From Alphaproteobacteria bacterium (GTDB lineage Bacteria; Pseudomonadota; Alphaproteobacteria; Rickettsiales; SXRF01): DNA of 48,606 nt. Each line of letters starts with the position of its first letter. The stretch's first letter is position 1. Below, one piece after another: positions 37,785 to 46,220 of the stretch. The notes under the pieces are model-generated. The model searched no databases. It was not told the origin of the DNA and worked only from the letters and a program-made list of their open reading frames with translations. The position numbers and the translations under genes are program-made. Location of the stretch: assembly GCA_013288305.1 (NCBI GenBank), contig JABDCD010000005.1, positions 1-48,606 on the forward strand, given 5' to 3'.

Positions 37785-38495
37785 TTAGAGTGACCTTGGC
37801 GCTGCCTGCCAACGCGCCGTCGTAGGCGTTTCCCATTCTTGTTTTGGGACATTGTGCAGCGACGTTTTGAGATTTTGGAACGCCGCTATTCCGGCGGCAT
37901 TGCAGTGTGCAGGTTTGACGATAAGCGAAACGGTATCCGACCCTATAATCACATTGCTGCTTTCCTCTTCACTTTGCTTCCTTGCTATATTGGCTTTGAC
38001 TGTTTTCAGGATGCCGGAATCCTCGATTTTTTCAGCTAGCGCAGTCATGACCTGCTGCGCTGTCATTTCAATTCGCTCTGGTTCTCCCTCTGTTTTAAGT
38101 TTGACGCTCCATTTTGTAGGATAGGTTTTACCATCGCTTTTAATAATAAATCTTGGGATTTCCAGACGGATGATCGGGACAACTATAGTTTCATCCTTAT
38201 TTTTTATTTTTATTTTATTTTCCCGCCAACGACTTCCTATAGAAGATTCAGGGCTTTTAAGTGGCTCCATGATCTTCATAATTTCCGCGTTTATTTTTGC
38301 GCCGGAGGATCTTGTCTCTCTTGAGGTTAGATCCAGTTTGTTAGATTTGGTTGATTTGAGCGCCAAATCTGAATTGGAATTTGGCTTACCCTGATCTAAT
38401 GCGCTGTCTGAACCACTTATCTCACTGCCTGTTCCACCAGCCAAATCGACTCCTGAATCTTCAGTTGCTGGATCGTTTTTATTATGTCCTACCAT
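37785..38495 (-). CDS. hypothetical protein between ftsB and pdhA
   Basis: 236 aa from ATG 38495, chosen for the AGGAG seven to eight bases upstream. Unrecognised. The first 75 residues are Ser/Asp/Gly/Lys-rich and look disordered (SEISGSDSALDQGKPNSNSD). A folded part follows: beta-like VVPIIRLEIPRFIIKSDGKT, PTKWSVKLKTEG, and helical IEMTAQQVMTALAEKIEDS, ending VSLIVKPAHCNAAGIAAFQN. AT-rich and opposite in direction to its neighbours, which suggests insertion into the eno-ftsB-pdh cluster. Similar in style to the unknown genes at 22147 and 26137. Confidence 0.65.
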   Translation of the reverse strand: MVGHNKNDPATEDSGVDLAGGTGSEISGSDSALDQGKPNSNSDLALKSTKSNKLDLTSRETRSSGAKINAEIMKIMEPLKSPESSIGSRWRENKIKIKNKDETIVVPIIRLEIPRFIIKSDGKTYPTKWSVKLKTEGEPERIEMTAQQVMTALAEKIEDSGILKTVKANIARKQSEEESSNVIIGSDTVSLIVKPAHCNAAGIAAFQNLKTSLHNVPKQEWETPTTARWQAAPRSL

Positions 38496-38729
38496 ATAGA
38501 TACTCCTGCCCTTATTTTCTGCCCCCACCTTAGCATAAAATGGATACGATATCAATATCATTAATAAAAAGTAAACCGACGGCTTTTCGGCTTTTTATAC
38601 ATAGTGTAATCGTGCCCTCGGCTTTTCTTTTTACGCTGCACCGCAGCAATTTCTCCCCCATTAAACGCTTGCAAAAACTGCCGCTTCTGGTGTTTATTGC
38701 TGCGTTCTTATGCTATAATCGAGGATGCC

Positions 38730-39749
38730 ATGCCCAAGCCCGCAAGCAAATTGACCGAGGAACGCGTGACCCCCATGACCGGCGCCCGCCCGCAACCCAA
38801 GGAACTGCTGCTGAAGCTTTACCGCGACATGCTGATGATCCGGCGTTTCGAGGAGAAGGCGGGGCAGCTGTACGGCATGGGGCTGGTCGGCGGGTTTTGC
38901 CATCTGTATATCGGGCAGGAGGCGGTGGTGGTGGGGATGCAAAGCTGCATTTCGTCCGATGACGCCGTTATCACCAGCTACCGCGACCATGGCCACATGC
39001 TGGCCTGCGGCATGGACCCCAAGGGCATCATGGCCGAGCTCACCGGCCGCATCGACGGGTTTTCCAAGGGCAAGGGCGGGTCGATGCACATGTTCTCGAC
39101 CGAAAAGCATTTCTACGGCGGCCACGGCATCGTCGGCGCGCAGGTGCCGCTGGGCACCGGCATCGCGTTTGCCCATAAATACCGTGATAATGGCCGCCTG
39201 AGCCTGACCTATCTCGGCGACGGCGCTATCAATCAGGGGCAGGTCTACGAATCGTTCAACATGGCTTCCTTATGGAAACTGCCGGTGATCTACATCATCG
39301 AGAATAACGAATACGCCATGGGCACCTCGACCAAGCGCAGCCATGCCACCACCGAATTATTCCGCCGCGGCGAGGGCTTCGCTATTCCAGGCAAAAAGGT
39401 AGACGGTATGGACGTGCTGGCCGTGCGCGAAGCCGGGCTGGAAGCGGTCAAATTCGTGCGCGGGGGGGGCGGGCCGTTTTTGCTGGAGATGAAAACCTAC
39501 CGCTACCGCGGCCACTCCATGTCCGACCCGGCCAAATACCGCAGCAAGGAGGAAGTCGAGGATTATAAGGAGCATCATGATCCGATTGAGGGGCTGAAAA
39601 CGCGCATGGTTGGGGATAAAATTGTAAAGGACGAGGAATTAAAAACCATCGAAACCGACATTAAGAAAATTGTGGCCGAAGCCGCGGAATTCGGACAGCA
39701 ATCGCCGGAGCCGCCGGAGAGCGAATTGTGGACGGATGTGACGATATAA
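38730..39749 (+). CDS. pdhA: pyruvate dehydrogenase E1 component, alpha subunit
   Basis: 339 aa; with PdhB decarboxylates pyruvate using thiamine diphosphate and acetylates the E2 lipoyl group. Start ATG 38730 has GAGG at five bases. The ThDP motif runs GDGAINQGQVYESFNMASLW to IIENN; other motifs are YRDHGHMLACGMD, GKGGSMHMFS, HGIVGAQVPLGTG and YRYRGHSMSDPAKYRS. A good -10 hexamer TATAAT lies at 38714-38719, only about ten bases from the ATG, so the true promoter or start deserves care. First gene of the pdh cluster. Confidence 0.96.
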   Translation: MPKPASKLTEERVTPMTGARPQPKELLLKLYRDMLMIRRFEEKAGQLYGMGLVGGFCHLYIGQEAVVVGMQSCISSDDAVITSYRDHGHMLACGMDPKGIMAELTGRIDGFSKGKGGSMHMFSTEKHFYGGHGIVGAQVPLGTGIAFAHKYRDNGRLSLTYLGDGAINQGQVYESFNMASLWKLPVIYIIENNEYAMGTSTKRSHATTELFRRGEGFAIPGKKVDGMDVLAVREAGLEAVKFVRGGGGPFLLEMKTYRYRGHSMSDPAKYRSKEEVEDYKEHHDPIEGLKTRMVGDKIVKDEELKTIETDIKKIVAEAAEFGQQSPEPPESELWTDVTI

Positions 39750-39789
39750 GTTTGTCAAACCTATGCAGCAAACTATTTGAGAAGTCTCT

Positions 39790-39930
39790 ATGCGTTTCAT
39801 ATGTGCATTAGCCATGTTGTTTAGCTTGAGCGGTTGCTACTGCGTGCCGGACAAGGGAGACCCCGGCATCGGCCAGGAAGGCTATTTCAGCGGCTGCTGG
39901 GCGGAAGCGAGTAAGAATAAAGGAAATTGA
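39790..39930 (+). CDS. 46-aa putative lipoprotein between pdhA and hicA
   Basis: ATG 39790 opens 46 codons to TGA 39928-39930. The product starts MRFICALAMLFSLSGCYC: a short basic N-terminus, hydrophobic core and lipobox L-S-G-C with Cys16 as the lipidated residue. The 30-residue mature part is Gly-rich (DKGDPGIGQEGYFSGCWAEA). GAGAAG lies before the start. Unknown function; small lipoproteins next to toxin-antitoxin genes include entericidin-like peptides, but the sequence shows no clear match. Confidence 0.6.
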   Translation: MRFICALAMLFSLSGCYCVPDKGDPGIGQEGYFSGCWAEASKNKGN

Positions 39931-39953
39931 TATGGCGAAACCGGCGGCATCCT

Positions 39954-40205
39954 ATGAATAGCCGAAAATTGCTGGTCAAGTTGCTTGCGGGGCATTTCCA
40001 GAATGTCCGCTTCGGCGATTTTCAGGAATTGCTGGAGGATTTTGGGTTTTATTTATCGAGGGTTTCGGGCAGTCATCACATCTATACACATGAGGGTATT
40101 CACGATATTATCAATATTCAGAACGTCAAGGGACAGGCAAAACCCTATCAGATTCGGCAGGCGTTGAAGCTGGTCGAGTTGCATAATTTGAGTTTGGAGG
40201 AGTAA
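39954..40205 (+). CDS. hicA: HicA-family mRNA interferase toxin
   Basis: 83 aa. Double-stranded RNA-binding-like fold of HicA: NSRKLLVKLLAGHFQNVR, then LEDFGFYLSRVSGSHHIYTH with the catalytic His41 of the G-S-H motif, and KPYQIRQALKLVELHNL. Overexpressed HicA cleaves mRNA and tmRNA. Start ATG 39954 gives the standard N-terminus; an in-frame start at 39927 is less likely. The hicB ATG follows the stop by at most four bases. The pair sits inside the pdh cluster between pdhA and pdhB. Confidence 0.9.
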   Translation: MNSRKLLVKLLAGHFQNVRFGDFQELLEDFGFYLSRVSGSHHIYTHEGIHDIINIQNVKGQAKPYQIRQALKLVELHNLSLEE

Positions 40206-40430
40206 ATGAAAGACTATCACATCAATATTTTCTACAGCGACGAGGATGGCGGCTATATTGCCGATATTCCCGATCTGGCCGGCTGCTCTGCCTTTGGCGA
40301 TACGGCGGAGGACGCATTGCATGAGGTGGAAAAGGCAAAGAAATCATGGCTTGAGGTGGCAAAAAAGCGCAAGCACAAAGCGCCCACGCCGCATTATCGT
40401 CCTGTGATTTATCAACTCCCAGCCTATTAA
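40206..40430 (+). CDS. hicB: HicB-family antitoxin, short form without DNA-binding domain
   Basis: 74 aa. The RNase H-like HicB fold is clear: [40 protein letters not shown] and a basic C-terminus. Most autoregulating HicB proteins add a C-terminal helix-turn-helix or ribbon domain; it is missing here, so the pair probably depends on transcription from the surrounding pdh genes. It begins directly after the hicA stop and ends four bases before pdhB. Confidence 0.9.
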   Translation: MKDYHINIFYSDEDGGYIADIPDLAGCSAFGDTAEDALHEVEKAKKSWLEVAKKRKHKAPTPHYRPVIYQLPAY

Positions 40431-40434
40431 ACCT

Positions 40435-41421
40435 ATGCCCGCACAAACCGTACGCGATGCTTTAAGAGACGCCATGGCCGAGGAGATGCGGCGCGATGGC
40501 GAAGTGTTTGTCATGGGCGAGGAAGTCGCCGAGTATCAGGGCGCGTATAAGGTGACGCAGGGGTTGCTGCAGGAATTCGGGCCGCGTCGCGTCGTCGATA
40601 CGCCGATTACCGAGCATGGGTTTGCGGGCTTGGGCGTCGGCGCGGCGATGATGGGGTTGAAACCCGTCGTCGAATTCATGACGTGGAATTTCGCCATGCA
40701 GGCCATCGACCAGCTGATCAATTCCGCCGCCAAGACCGCCTATATGTCCGGCGGCCAGATCAAATGCCCGATTGTGTTTCGCGGGCCGAACGGCGCGGCG
40801 TCGCGCGTCGGCGCGCAGCATTCGCAGTGCTATGCCTCGTGGTACGCGCATGTGCCCGGCCTCAAGGTCATCGCGCCCTATTCGGCGGCGGACGCCAAAG
40901 GCTTGCTCAAAGCGGCCATCCGCGATCCGAACCCGGTGATATTTCTGGAAAACGAAATCCTCTACGGCGAGAAGTTCGATGTGCCGGAAGGCGATGAAAT
41001 AGTGGAAATCGGCAAAGCTGCCGTTGTGCGCGAGGGCAGCGATGTGACGATTGTCGCATTTTCGATCATGGTCGGCAAAGCCTTGGCGGCGGCGGAGCAA
41101 CTGGCGGCGGAGGGTATCAACGCCGAGGTGATCGATTTGCGCACGCTGCGCCCGCTCGATACGGAAACCATCATCGAGTCGGTGAAAAAAACCAACCGCT
41201 GCGTCTCGGTCGAAGAAGGTTGGCCGGCGGCGGGCATGGGTTCCGAAATCGCTGCCATCATCATGGAGCAGGCGTTCGATTATCTCGATGCGCCGGTTGC
41301 GCGCGTCGCCGGCGCCGACGTCCCGCTGCCTTATGCGGCTAACCTGGAGAAGCTGGCGCTGCCGCAGGTACAGCATATTATTGAGGCGGCGAAGCAGGTG
41401 TGTTATAAGTCGACGGCATGA
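40435..41421 (+). CDS. pdhB: pyruvate dehydrogenase E1 component, beta subunit
   Basis: 328 aa, partner of PdhA. Motifs: [93 protein letters not shown] and [14 protein letters not shown]. It starts directly with the E1-beta fold, whereas many alphaproteobacterial PdhB proteins carry an extra N-terminal lipoyl domain (about 450 aa). Its stop overlaps the next ATG by four bases. Confidence 0.96.
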   Translation: MPAQTVRDALRDAMAEEMRRDGEVFVMGEEVAEYQGAYKVTQGLLQEFGPRRVVDTPITEHGFAGLGVGAAMMGLKPVVEFMTWNFAMQAIDQLINSAAKTAYMSGGQIKCPIVFRGPNGAASRVGAQHSQCYASWYAHVPGLKVIAPYSAADAKGLLKAAIRDPNPVIFLENEILYGEKFDVPEGDEIVEIGKAAVVREGSDVTIVAFSIMVGKALAAAEQLAAEGINAEVIDLRTLRPLDTETIIESVKKTNRCVSVEEGWPAAGMGSEIAAIIMEQAFDYLDAPVARVAGADVPLPYAANLEKLALPQVQHIIEAAKQVCYKSTA

Positions 41422-41753
41422 CCTACATCATCAAAATCCTGTTGACCGTGTTGCTGGTGATCTCCTCTGCCGAGGTGGCCAAGCGGTTTCCGGCGCTGGG
41501 AGCAATGATTATCGCGTTGCCGCTGGCCTCGATGATAGCGATGAGCTTTCTCTATTACGATACCGGAGACGCCGCCAGGGTCGGCCAGTTCGCCCGCGCC
41601 ATCCCGCCGATGCTGGTTCCAACCATACTCTTTTTCTACGCTTTCGCGTTTTTAGTTGAATACAAGGTCGGGTTTGTTATGGCTATGCTGGTAGCTGCGG
41701 CGATTATGCTGGGCGGATACGGTTTGTTTATCTATGTAATGCGTGGATTATAA
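41418..41753 (+). CDS. DUF3147-family membrane protein
   Basis: 111 aa with four predicted helices (about 4-20, 27-46, 61-80, 86-108). [20 protein letters not shown] followed by [17 protein letters not shown] and [17 protein letters not shown] matches the DUF3147 pattern of small inner-membrane proteins. Function unknown. ATGA overlap with pdhB and three bases before pdhC, so it is translated within the pdh transcript. Confidence 0.8.
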   Translation: MTYIIKILLTVLLVISSAEVAKRFPALGAMIIALPLASMIAMSFLYYDTGDAARVGQFARAIPPMLVPTILFFYAFAFLVEYKVGFVMAMLVAAAIMLGGYGLFIYVMRGL

Positions 41754-41756
41754 ATT

Positions 41757-43022
41757 ATGCCCATAGAAATCCTCATGCCCGCCTTGTCGCCGACCATGAC
41801 CGAGGGCAATCTCGCCAAGTGGAACATCAAGGAAGGCGACAAGGTCAAGTCCGGGCAGGTCATTGCCGAGATCGAAACCGACAAGGCGACGATGGAAGTC
41901 GAAGCCGTCGATGAGGGTATTGTCGGCAAGCTCGCCGTCCCCGCCGGAACCCAGGGCGTCAAGGTTAATCAGCTGATCGCGCTGTTGCTGGAGGAGGGGG
42001 AGGATAAGAAGGCTCTCGAGGGATATAAGCCGAAAGCAGGGGGATTAGGGATTGGGGATTCGGGATTAGGTAACAAAGAAGAAAAGAAGGAATCCGCCGC
42101 CCAATCTTCTGCTGCTAACCTCCAATCCCCAATCCCCAATCCCCAATCCCGCGTTTTTGCGAGCCCGCTGGCAAAAAGAATCGCCGCCAACGAAGGTGTC
42201 TCCTTAAGCGGCGTAAGCGGCACCGGCCCGCATGGGCGCATCGTGAAGGACGACGTGCTGAAGGCAAAAAATTCAGGCGGCGGGGCGAGGGGCGCGGTCA
42301 TGCGCAATCCGAATGAATTCAGCAAGATTCCCAACAACAATATCCGCAAGGTGATTGCGCGGCGGCTGATCGAATCGAAGCAGAACGTGCCGCATTTTTA
42401 TCTGACGATCGAGTGCGAATTGAACAAGCTGCTCGATGTGCGCAAGGACATTAATTTCGAGGCCGAAGCCGCGGCGGGCAAGGACAAAAAACCGGTCTAC
42501 AAAGTATCGGTGAACGATTTCATCATCAAGGCCTCGGCGCTGGCACTGCGCAAGGTTCCGGCGGCCAATGCGTCGTGGAGCGACGAGGCGATTCTGCAAT
42601 ACAACAACGTCGATATTTCGGTGGCGGTGGCCATCGACGGCGGGCTGATTACGCCGATCGTGAAGAACGCCGACCAGAAAACGGTGGTGCAGGTGTCGAA
42701 CGAAATGAAAGACCTGGCGGCGCGCGCGCGGGCGAACAAGCTGGCGCCGGAGGAATTCCAGGGCGGCAGTTTCAGCATCTCCAACCTCGGCATGTACGGC
42801 GTCAAGCATTTCGCCGCCATCATCAACCCGCCGCAGGGCTGCATTTTAGCCGTGGGCGCGGGCGTTGACCGCGTCGTCGTCCGCCACGGCAAAATGGAAA
42901 TCCGCAACATGATGGAAGTGACGCTCTCGGTCGATCACCGCGTTGTCGACGGCGCGGTGGGCGCGGAGTTTTTGCAGGCGTTCAGGCACTATGTCGAGAG
43001 TCCGGCGCTGTTGTTGCTGTAG
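41757..43022 (+). CDS. pdhC: dihydrolipoamide acetyltransferase (PDH E2), linker carrying a palindromic insertion
   Basis: 421 aa; moves the acetyl group from E1 to CoA. One lipoyl domain (1-80) with lipoyl-Lys43 in EIETDKATMEVEA. The E3/E1-binding domain at about 138-173 has VFASPLAKRIAANEGVSL and GTGPHGRIVKDDV. The catalytic domain (about 185-421) ends DHRVVDGAVGAEFLQAF with His394 and Asp398. Between lipoyl and binding domains, residues about 95-131 are encoded by opposing GGGATTN microrepeats and read AGGLGIGDSGLG ... LQSPIPNPQ. Flexible linkers tolerate such inserts. Confidence 0.95.
   Translation: MPIEILMPALSPTMTEGNLAKWNIKEGDKVKSGQVIAEIETDKATMEVEAVDEGIVGKLAVPAGTQGVKVNQLIALLLEEGEDKKALEGYKPKAGGLGIGDSGLGNKEEKKESAAQSSAANLQSPIPNPQSRVFASPLAKRIAANEGVSLSGVSGTGPHGRIVKDDVLKAKNSGGGARGAVMRNPNEFSKIPNNNIRKVIARRLIESKQNVPHFYLTIECELNKLLDVRKDINFEAEAAAGKDKKPVYKVSVNDFIIKASALALRKVPAANASWSDEAILQYNNVDISVAVAIDGGLITPIVKNADQKTVVQVSNEMKDLAARARANKLAPEEFQGGSFSISNLGMYGVKHFAAIINPPQGCILAVGAGVDRVVVRHGKMEIRNMMEVTLSVDHRVVDGAVGAEFLQAFRHYVESPALLLL
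42039..42151. repeat. opposing GGGATTN / NAATCCC microrepeats in the pdhC linker
   Basis: Left arm 42039-42070 holds four GGGATTN-type seven-base words; right arm 42119-42151 holds four complementary AATCCCC words. The arms can pair over about 30 bases around a 48-base loop. The whole stretch is open in the pdhC frame. Confidence 0.85.
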
Positions 43023-43024
43023 GT

Positions 43025-43642
43025 ATGTGGAAGTCTTATTACAGCAAGTTTCTGGAACTCATTGAACCATTGCGTCAAAGTTCTGATGTGCAACGTTATT
43101 ATAAGTATTGCCAAAAAAACAAATTTTTTACACTGATTCTATTTATATTTTTAATTGGGATAGTTGTTGCAGCATGTTGGGGAAAAGAAGAAATTTTACC
43201 AACCTTCTTTGTGAGTTTAGTCAGCTTAATGGTAGTATATGGAAGTAGCCAAGATTCTAAAAATAAGTTGAGATTAGAGCTGTTTGAGAAACGTTATGAA
43301 ATATATGAAGAGCTTATAAAATTTTCTAGTCATACATTGCAAGAAGGAGAGATTGGAGTAGAGGCAGCAAACGCTGCATATCAATCTTTTAGAGGATTAA
43401 AATATCACAAATCTAAGTTTTTATTTGGCGATGATGTGAATAATTATTTTAACGAAATTAATGGTTGTTTTGCCACTATGAGTGCAGCAAGAGGAATAAT
43501 CCCCAGCGCTCCAGGTTTTCAGGAGTGGACTGATAAAAAATTTGAGAGCTTAAAAAAGATTATGCAAATTACGGATGTATGTCCGACCCTTTTTGCCCCT
43601 TACTTATATTTTGGTGACATTAAAAATAAAGGAAATATATGA
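43025..43642 (+). CDS. AT-rich two-helix membrane protein, unknown
   Basis: 205 aa. Helices at about 35-52 (FTLILFIFLIGIVVAACW) and 58-74 (LPTFFVSLVSLMVVYGS) followed by a cytoplasmic helical domain (LRLELFEKRYEIYEELIKF, KYHKSKFLFGDDVNNYF). The motif LELFxKRYxIYE ... KFLFGxD recurs in many unannotated membrane proteins of variable genome regions. A+T content is far above its neighbours pdhC and lpdA, a sign of recent transfer. It begins three bases after the pdhC stop and precedes the mntA/hepT pair, so the three may be one imported module. Confidence 0.8.
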   Translation: MWKSYYSKFLELIEPLRQSSDVQRYYKYCQKNKFFTLILFIFLIGIVVAACWGKEEILPTFFVSLVSLMVVYGSSQDSKNKLRLELFEKRYEIYEELIKFSSHTLQEGEIGVEAANAAYQSFRGLKYHKSKFLFGDDVNNYFNEINGCFATMSAARGIIPSAPGFQEWTDKKFESLKKIMQITDVCPTLFAPYLYFGDIKNKGNI

Positions 43643-43682
43643 TCGACACTAACTGCGACATCGTCACCATTGGAAAATAACC

Positions 43683-43976
43683 ATGCCCCTGCTCGATGAA
43701 CTCCGCCGCAACCGCGAAAAAATCCTTGAGCTAGCCGCCGAGTGCGGGTTGAAGGACGTGCGCGTGTTCGGCTCGGTGGCGCGCGGCGAGGAGCGGCCTG
43801 ACAGCGACATCGATATTGTGGTCAAGCGTATCCCCGGGCCGCCCATGGGGCTTAAAACTTACGGATTCCCGGCGGCGCTGGAAGATATGTTTCATCGCCG
43901 GATTGATTTTGTCGTCGAGCCTACATTGCATTGGGTCATCCGCGATGAGGTATTGCAAGAGGCCAAGCCGATATGA
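43683..43976 (+). CDS. mntA: MNT-type nucleotidyltransferase antitoxin (MntA-like)
   Basis: 97 aa. Minimal nucleotidyltransferase: VRVFGSVARGEERPDSDIDI contains Gly30-Ser31 and the metal-binding Asp42 and Asp44; RIDFVVEP supplies the third acidic residue. In characterised pairs MntA AMPylates a Tyr of its HepT partner and so neutralises it. Its stop overlaps the hepT start by four bases, and the partner has the matching Tyr motif. Confidence 0.9.
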   Translation: MPLLDELRRNREKILELAAECGLKDVRVFGSVARGEERPDSDIDIVVKRIPGPPMGLKTYGFPAALEDMFHRRIDFVVEPTLHWVIRDEVLQEAKPI

Positions 43977-44323
43977 AAGAGGAAAAACTGTACCTGAGAC
44001 ATATTGTGGAGGCATCCGGGCGAATCCAATCCTATGTAGCGCCAGGGAAATCCGAGTTTCTCCGTAATCAAATGATGCAGGATGCGGTGATCAAGGTATT
44101 GGCAAATGTGACCGAATCCATAGACAATTTGCATCAGGCGACCAAAGCCGCGCATTCCGACATGCCATGGAAAATGGTGAAGGCGCTTCGCAACGCGCTT
44201 GTGCATGAGTATTTGGGCGATTTGGAACTGGAGGAATTGTGGAAAATCATTCACGATGATTTGCCTGGTCTTGTCGATGCGGCAAAGAAAATTTTAAAGG
44301 AAAAATATGGAACAGAGCTTTGA
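43973..44323 (+). CDS. hepT: HEPN-domain toxin (HepT-like, DUF86)
   Basis: 116 aa, all helical. The HEPN RNase motif R-x4-H-x-Y is intact: Arg73, His78 and Tyr80 in LRNALVHEYLG. In the Shewanella system that Tyr is AMPylated by MntA. Family toxins cleave tRNA or mRNA. Coupled to mntA by ATGA. The pair lies between pdhC and lpdA, so induction or loss of the pdh transcript would alter its dosage. Confidence 0.9.
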   Translation: MKEEKLYLRHIVEASGRIQSYVAPGKSEFLRNQMMQDAVIKVLANVTESIDNLHQATKAAHSDMPWKMVKALRNALVHEYLGDLELEELWKIIHDDLPGLVDAAKKILKEKYGTEL

Positions 44324-44347
44324 CGAAAATTCGGCGTTGCTGTTGTT

Positions 44348-44815
44348 ATGAAAAAAAGCGTGATGCGTAGATTTGCCGGATTCCTCATCATCGCGGCGAT
44401 GGCATCGTTATCGCCGAAACCGCTGGCGGCGGAGGAAGCGGCCAAGCCGGCGGAGGAATCGGCAAAAGAAAAGCCGGCAGCTTCAGCGGAGGCAAAGGAT
44501 TGCCTGTTCTATGAGCCGGGGGTGGTTGTGCTGAAGGGGCAGTTGCATCGCGCGGTTTCGCTATGGATGCTTGAATTGCGCGATCCGGTATGTATCGATA
44601 AGCGCGAAGATGATAAAATGAATTTCTATCCGGCGGCGGATGAAGTAAAAAATATTTTTTTCTGGCCAAGGAGGGGTGATTTACCCGATAAATATAAGGA
44701 GTTCCTGGATAAGGACGTGGTTGTGACCGGCACGCTTCATCATAAAAATACCGGCTCCAATAAGGGGCAGATCATGATGATGGTATCGCATATTGAGACG
44801 GCGAAAAAGGATTGA
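44348..44815 (+). CDS. secreted DUF4431-like protein
   Basis: 155 aa. Signal peptide (residues 1-28, FAGFLIIAAMASLSPKPLAA) then an Ala/Glu/Lys-rich linker and a domain from residue 50: CLFYEPGVVVLKGQLHRAVS, LELRDPVCID, YKEFLDKDVVVTGTLHHKNTG. The pattern YEPxVVxLxG ... L..PxC ... V.VTGTL.H..T matches DUF4431, an uncharacterised periplasmic OB-like domain. Two Cys (51 and about 80) may pair. It is five bases from lpdA, inside the pdh cluster. Confidence 0.78.
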   Translation: MKKSVMRRFAGFLIIAAMASLSPKPLAAEEAAKPAEESAKEKPAASAEAKDCLFYEPGVVVLKGQLHRAVSLWMLELRDPVCIDKREDDKMNFYPAADEVKNIFFWPRRGDLPDKYKEFLDKDVVVTGTLHHKNTGSNKGQIMMMVSHIETAKKD

Positions 44816-44819
44816 ACGT

Positions 44820-46220
44820 ATGAGCGAAACGAACTTTGACATCGTCATCATCGGCGGCGGCCCCGGCGGGTATGTGGCGGCGATACGCGCGGCGCAGCTG
44901 GGCATGAAAACCGCCGTCGTCGAGCGCGCGCATATGGGTGGTATTTGCCTCAACTGGGGATGCATTCCGACCAAGGCGTTGTTGCGTACATCAGAGCTTT
45001 ATCACCTGATGCATCGTGCAGAGGAATTCGGTTTGAAAGTCAGCGACATATCATTTGATTTTAAGAAAGTAGTTGAGCGTTCGCGGGGCGTCGCCGGGCA
45101 ATTATCCAGGGGCGTTTCCGGGCTGATGAAGAAGCATAAAATCACCGTCATCGACGGGCATGGAAAACTGGCGGGCAAGGGAAAAATTTCCGTTGAAAAG
45201 GATGGCAAAAAAGTCAGCGACTTGACTGCTAAATATATCATCCTCGCTACCGGTGCGCGGGCGCGGACATTGCCGGGATTGGAGCCGGACGGCAAATTAA
45301 TATGGACTTATAGAGAAGCGATGGTGCCGGAGGCGATGCCGAAATCGTTGCTGGTGGTGGGGTCGGGGGCGATCGGTATCGAGTTCGCCAGTTTCTACCG
45401 TACGATGGGCGCGGAAGTGACGGTGGTCGAGGTGATGGATCGCATCCTGCCGGTCGAGGATGAGGAGATTTCCAAATTCGCGCATAAGGCGTTCGAGAAG
45501 CAGAGCATGAAAATCATGACGGCGACCAATGTGAAGGCACTCAAGAAAAATAAAGATAGCGTGACGGCCACGCTGGAGGCGGCCGGCAAAACCAGCGACA
45601 TAACCGTCGATCGCGTCATTCTCGCCGTCGGCATCGTCGGCAATGTCGAGAATCTGGGGCTGGAGGGAACGAAGGTCAAAGTCGAAAAAACGCACGTCGT
45701 CGTCGATCAATGGTCGGCCACCGGCGAGCCGGGCGTTTATGCCATCGGCGACCTGACCGGCCCGCCGTGGCTGGCGCATAAGGCATCGCATGAAGGCGTG
45801 ATTTGCGTCGAGAAAATTGCGGGGCAAAAGGACGTGCATCCGCTCAATGTCAAAAACATTCCCGGCTGCACCTATTGCCAGCCGCAGGTGGCTAGCGTCG
45901 GCATGACCGAAAAAGCGGCGAAAGAAAAAGGCTACCAGGTGAAAGTCGGGCGCTTCCCGTTCATCGGCAACGGCAAGGCCATCGCGCTGGGCGAGCCGGA
46001 AGGCCTGGTCAAAACCGTATTCGACGCCAAGACCGGCGAGCTGCTTGGCGCGCATATGATTGGCGCGGAAGTGACAGAGTTGATCCAGGGCTATGCCATC
46101 GCCCGCACCGGCGAGTTGACGGAAGCCGAATTAATGCATACCGTCTTCCCGCATCCGACCTTGTCGGAAATGATGCATGAGAGCGTATTGGATGCGTATG
46201 GAAAAGTGGTGCATTTTTAG
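44820..46220 (+). CDS. lpdA: dihydrolipoyl dehydrogenase (E3)
   Basis: 466-aa flavoprotein that reoxidises dihydrolipoamide of the pyruvate (and 2-oxoglutarate) dehydrogenase complexes with NAD+. FAD site IIGGGPGGYVAAIRAAQLG, redox-active Cys43-Cys48 in GGICLNWGCIPTKAL, NAD site VVGSGAIGIEFASFY, YAIGDLTG, and His445/Glu450 in FPHPTLSEMMHES. AAGGA lies before ATG 44820; an in-frame start at 44793 is inside the previous gene. It ends the pdh cluster. Confidence 0.97.
   Translation: MSETNFDIVIIGGGPGGYVAAIRAAQLGMKTAVVERAHMGGICLNWGCIPTKALLRTSELYHLMHRAEEFGLKVSDISFDFKKVVERSRGVAGQLSRGVSGLMKKHKITVIDGHGKLAGKGKISVEKDGKKVSDLTAKYIILATGARARTLPGLEPDGKLIWTYREAMVPEAMPKSLLVVGSGAIGIEFASFYRTMGAEVTVVEVMDRILPVEDEEISKFAHKAFEKQSMKIMTATNVKALKKNKDSVTATLEAAGKTSDITVDRVILAVGIVGNVENLGLEGTKVKVEKTHVVVDQWSATGEPGVYAIGDLTGPPWLAHKASHEGVICVEKIAGQKDVHPLNVKNIPGCTYCQPQVASVGMTEKAAKEKGYQVKVGRFPFIGNGKAIALGEPEGLVKTVFDAKTGELLGAHMIGAEVTELIQGYAIARTGELTEAELMHTVFPHPTLSEMMHESVLDAYGKVVHF

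Noticed and set aside
39932..39961. Nine-codon frame overlapping the hicA start
   Set aside because: Too short to support as a gene; at most a leader peptide.
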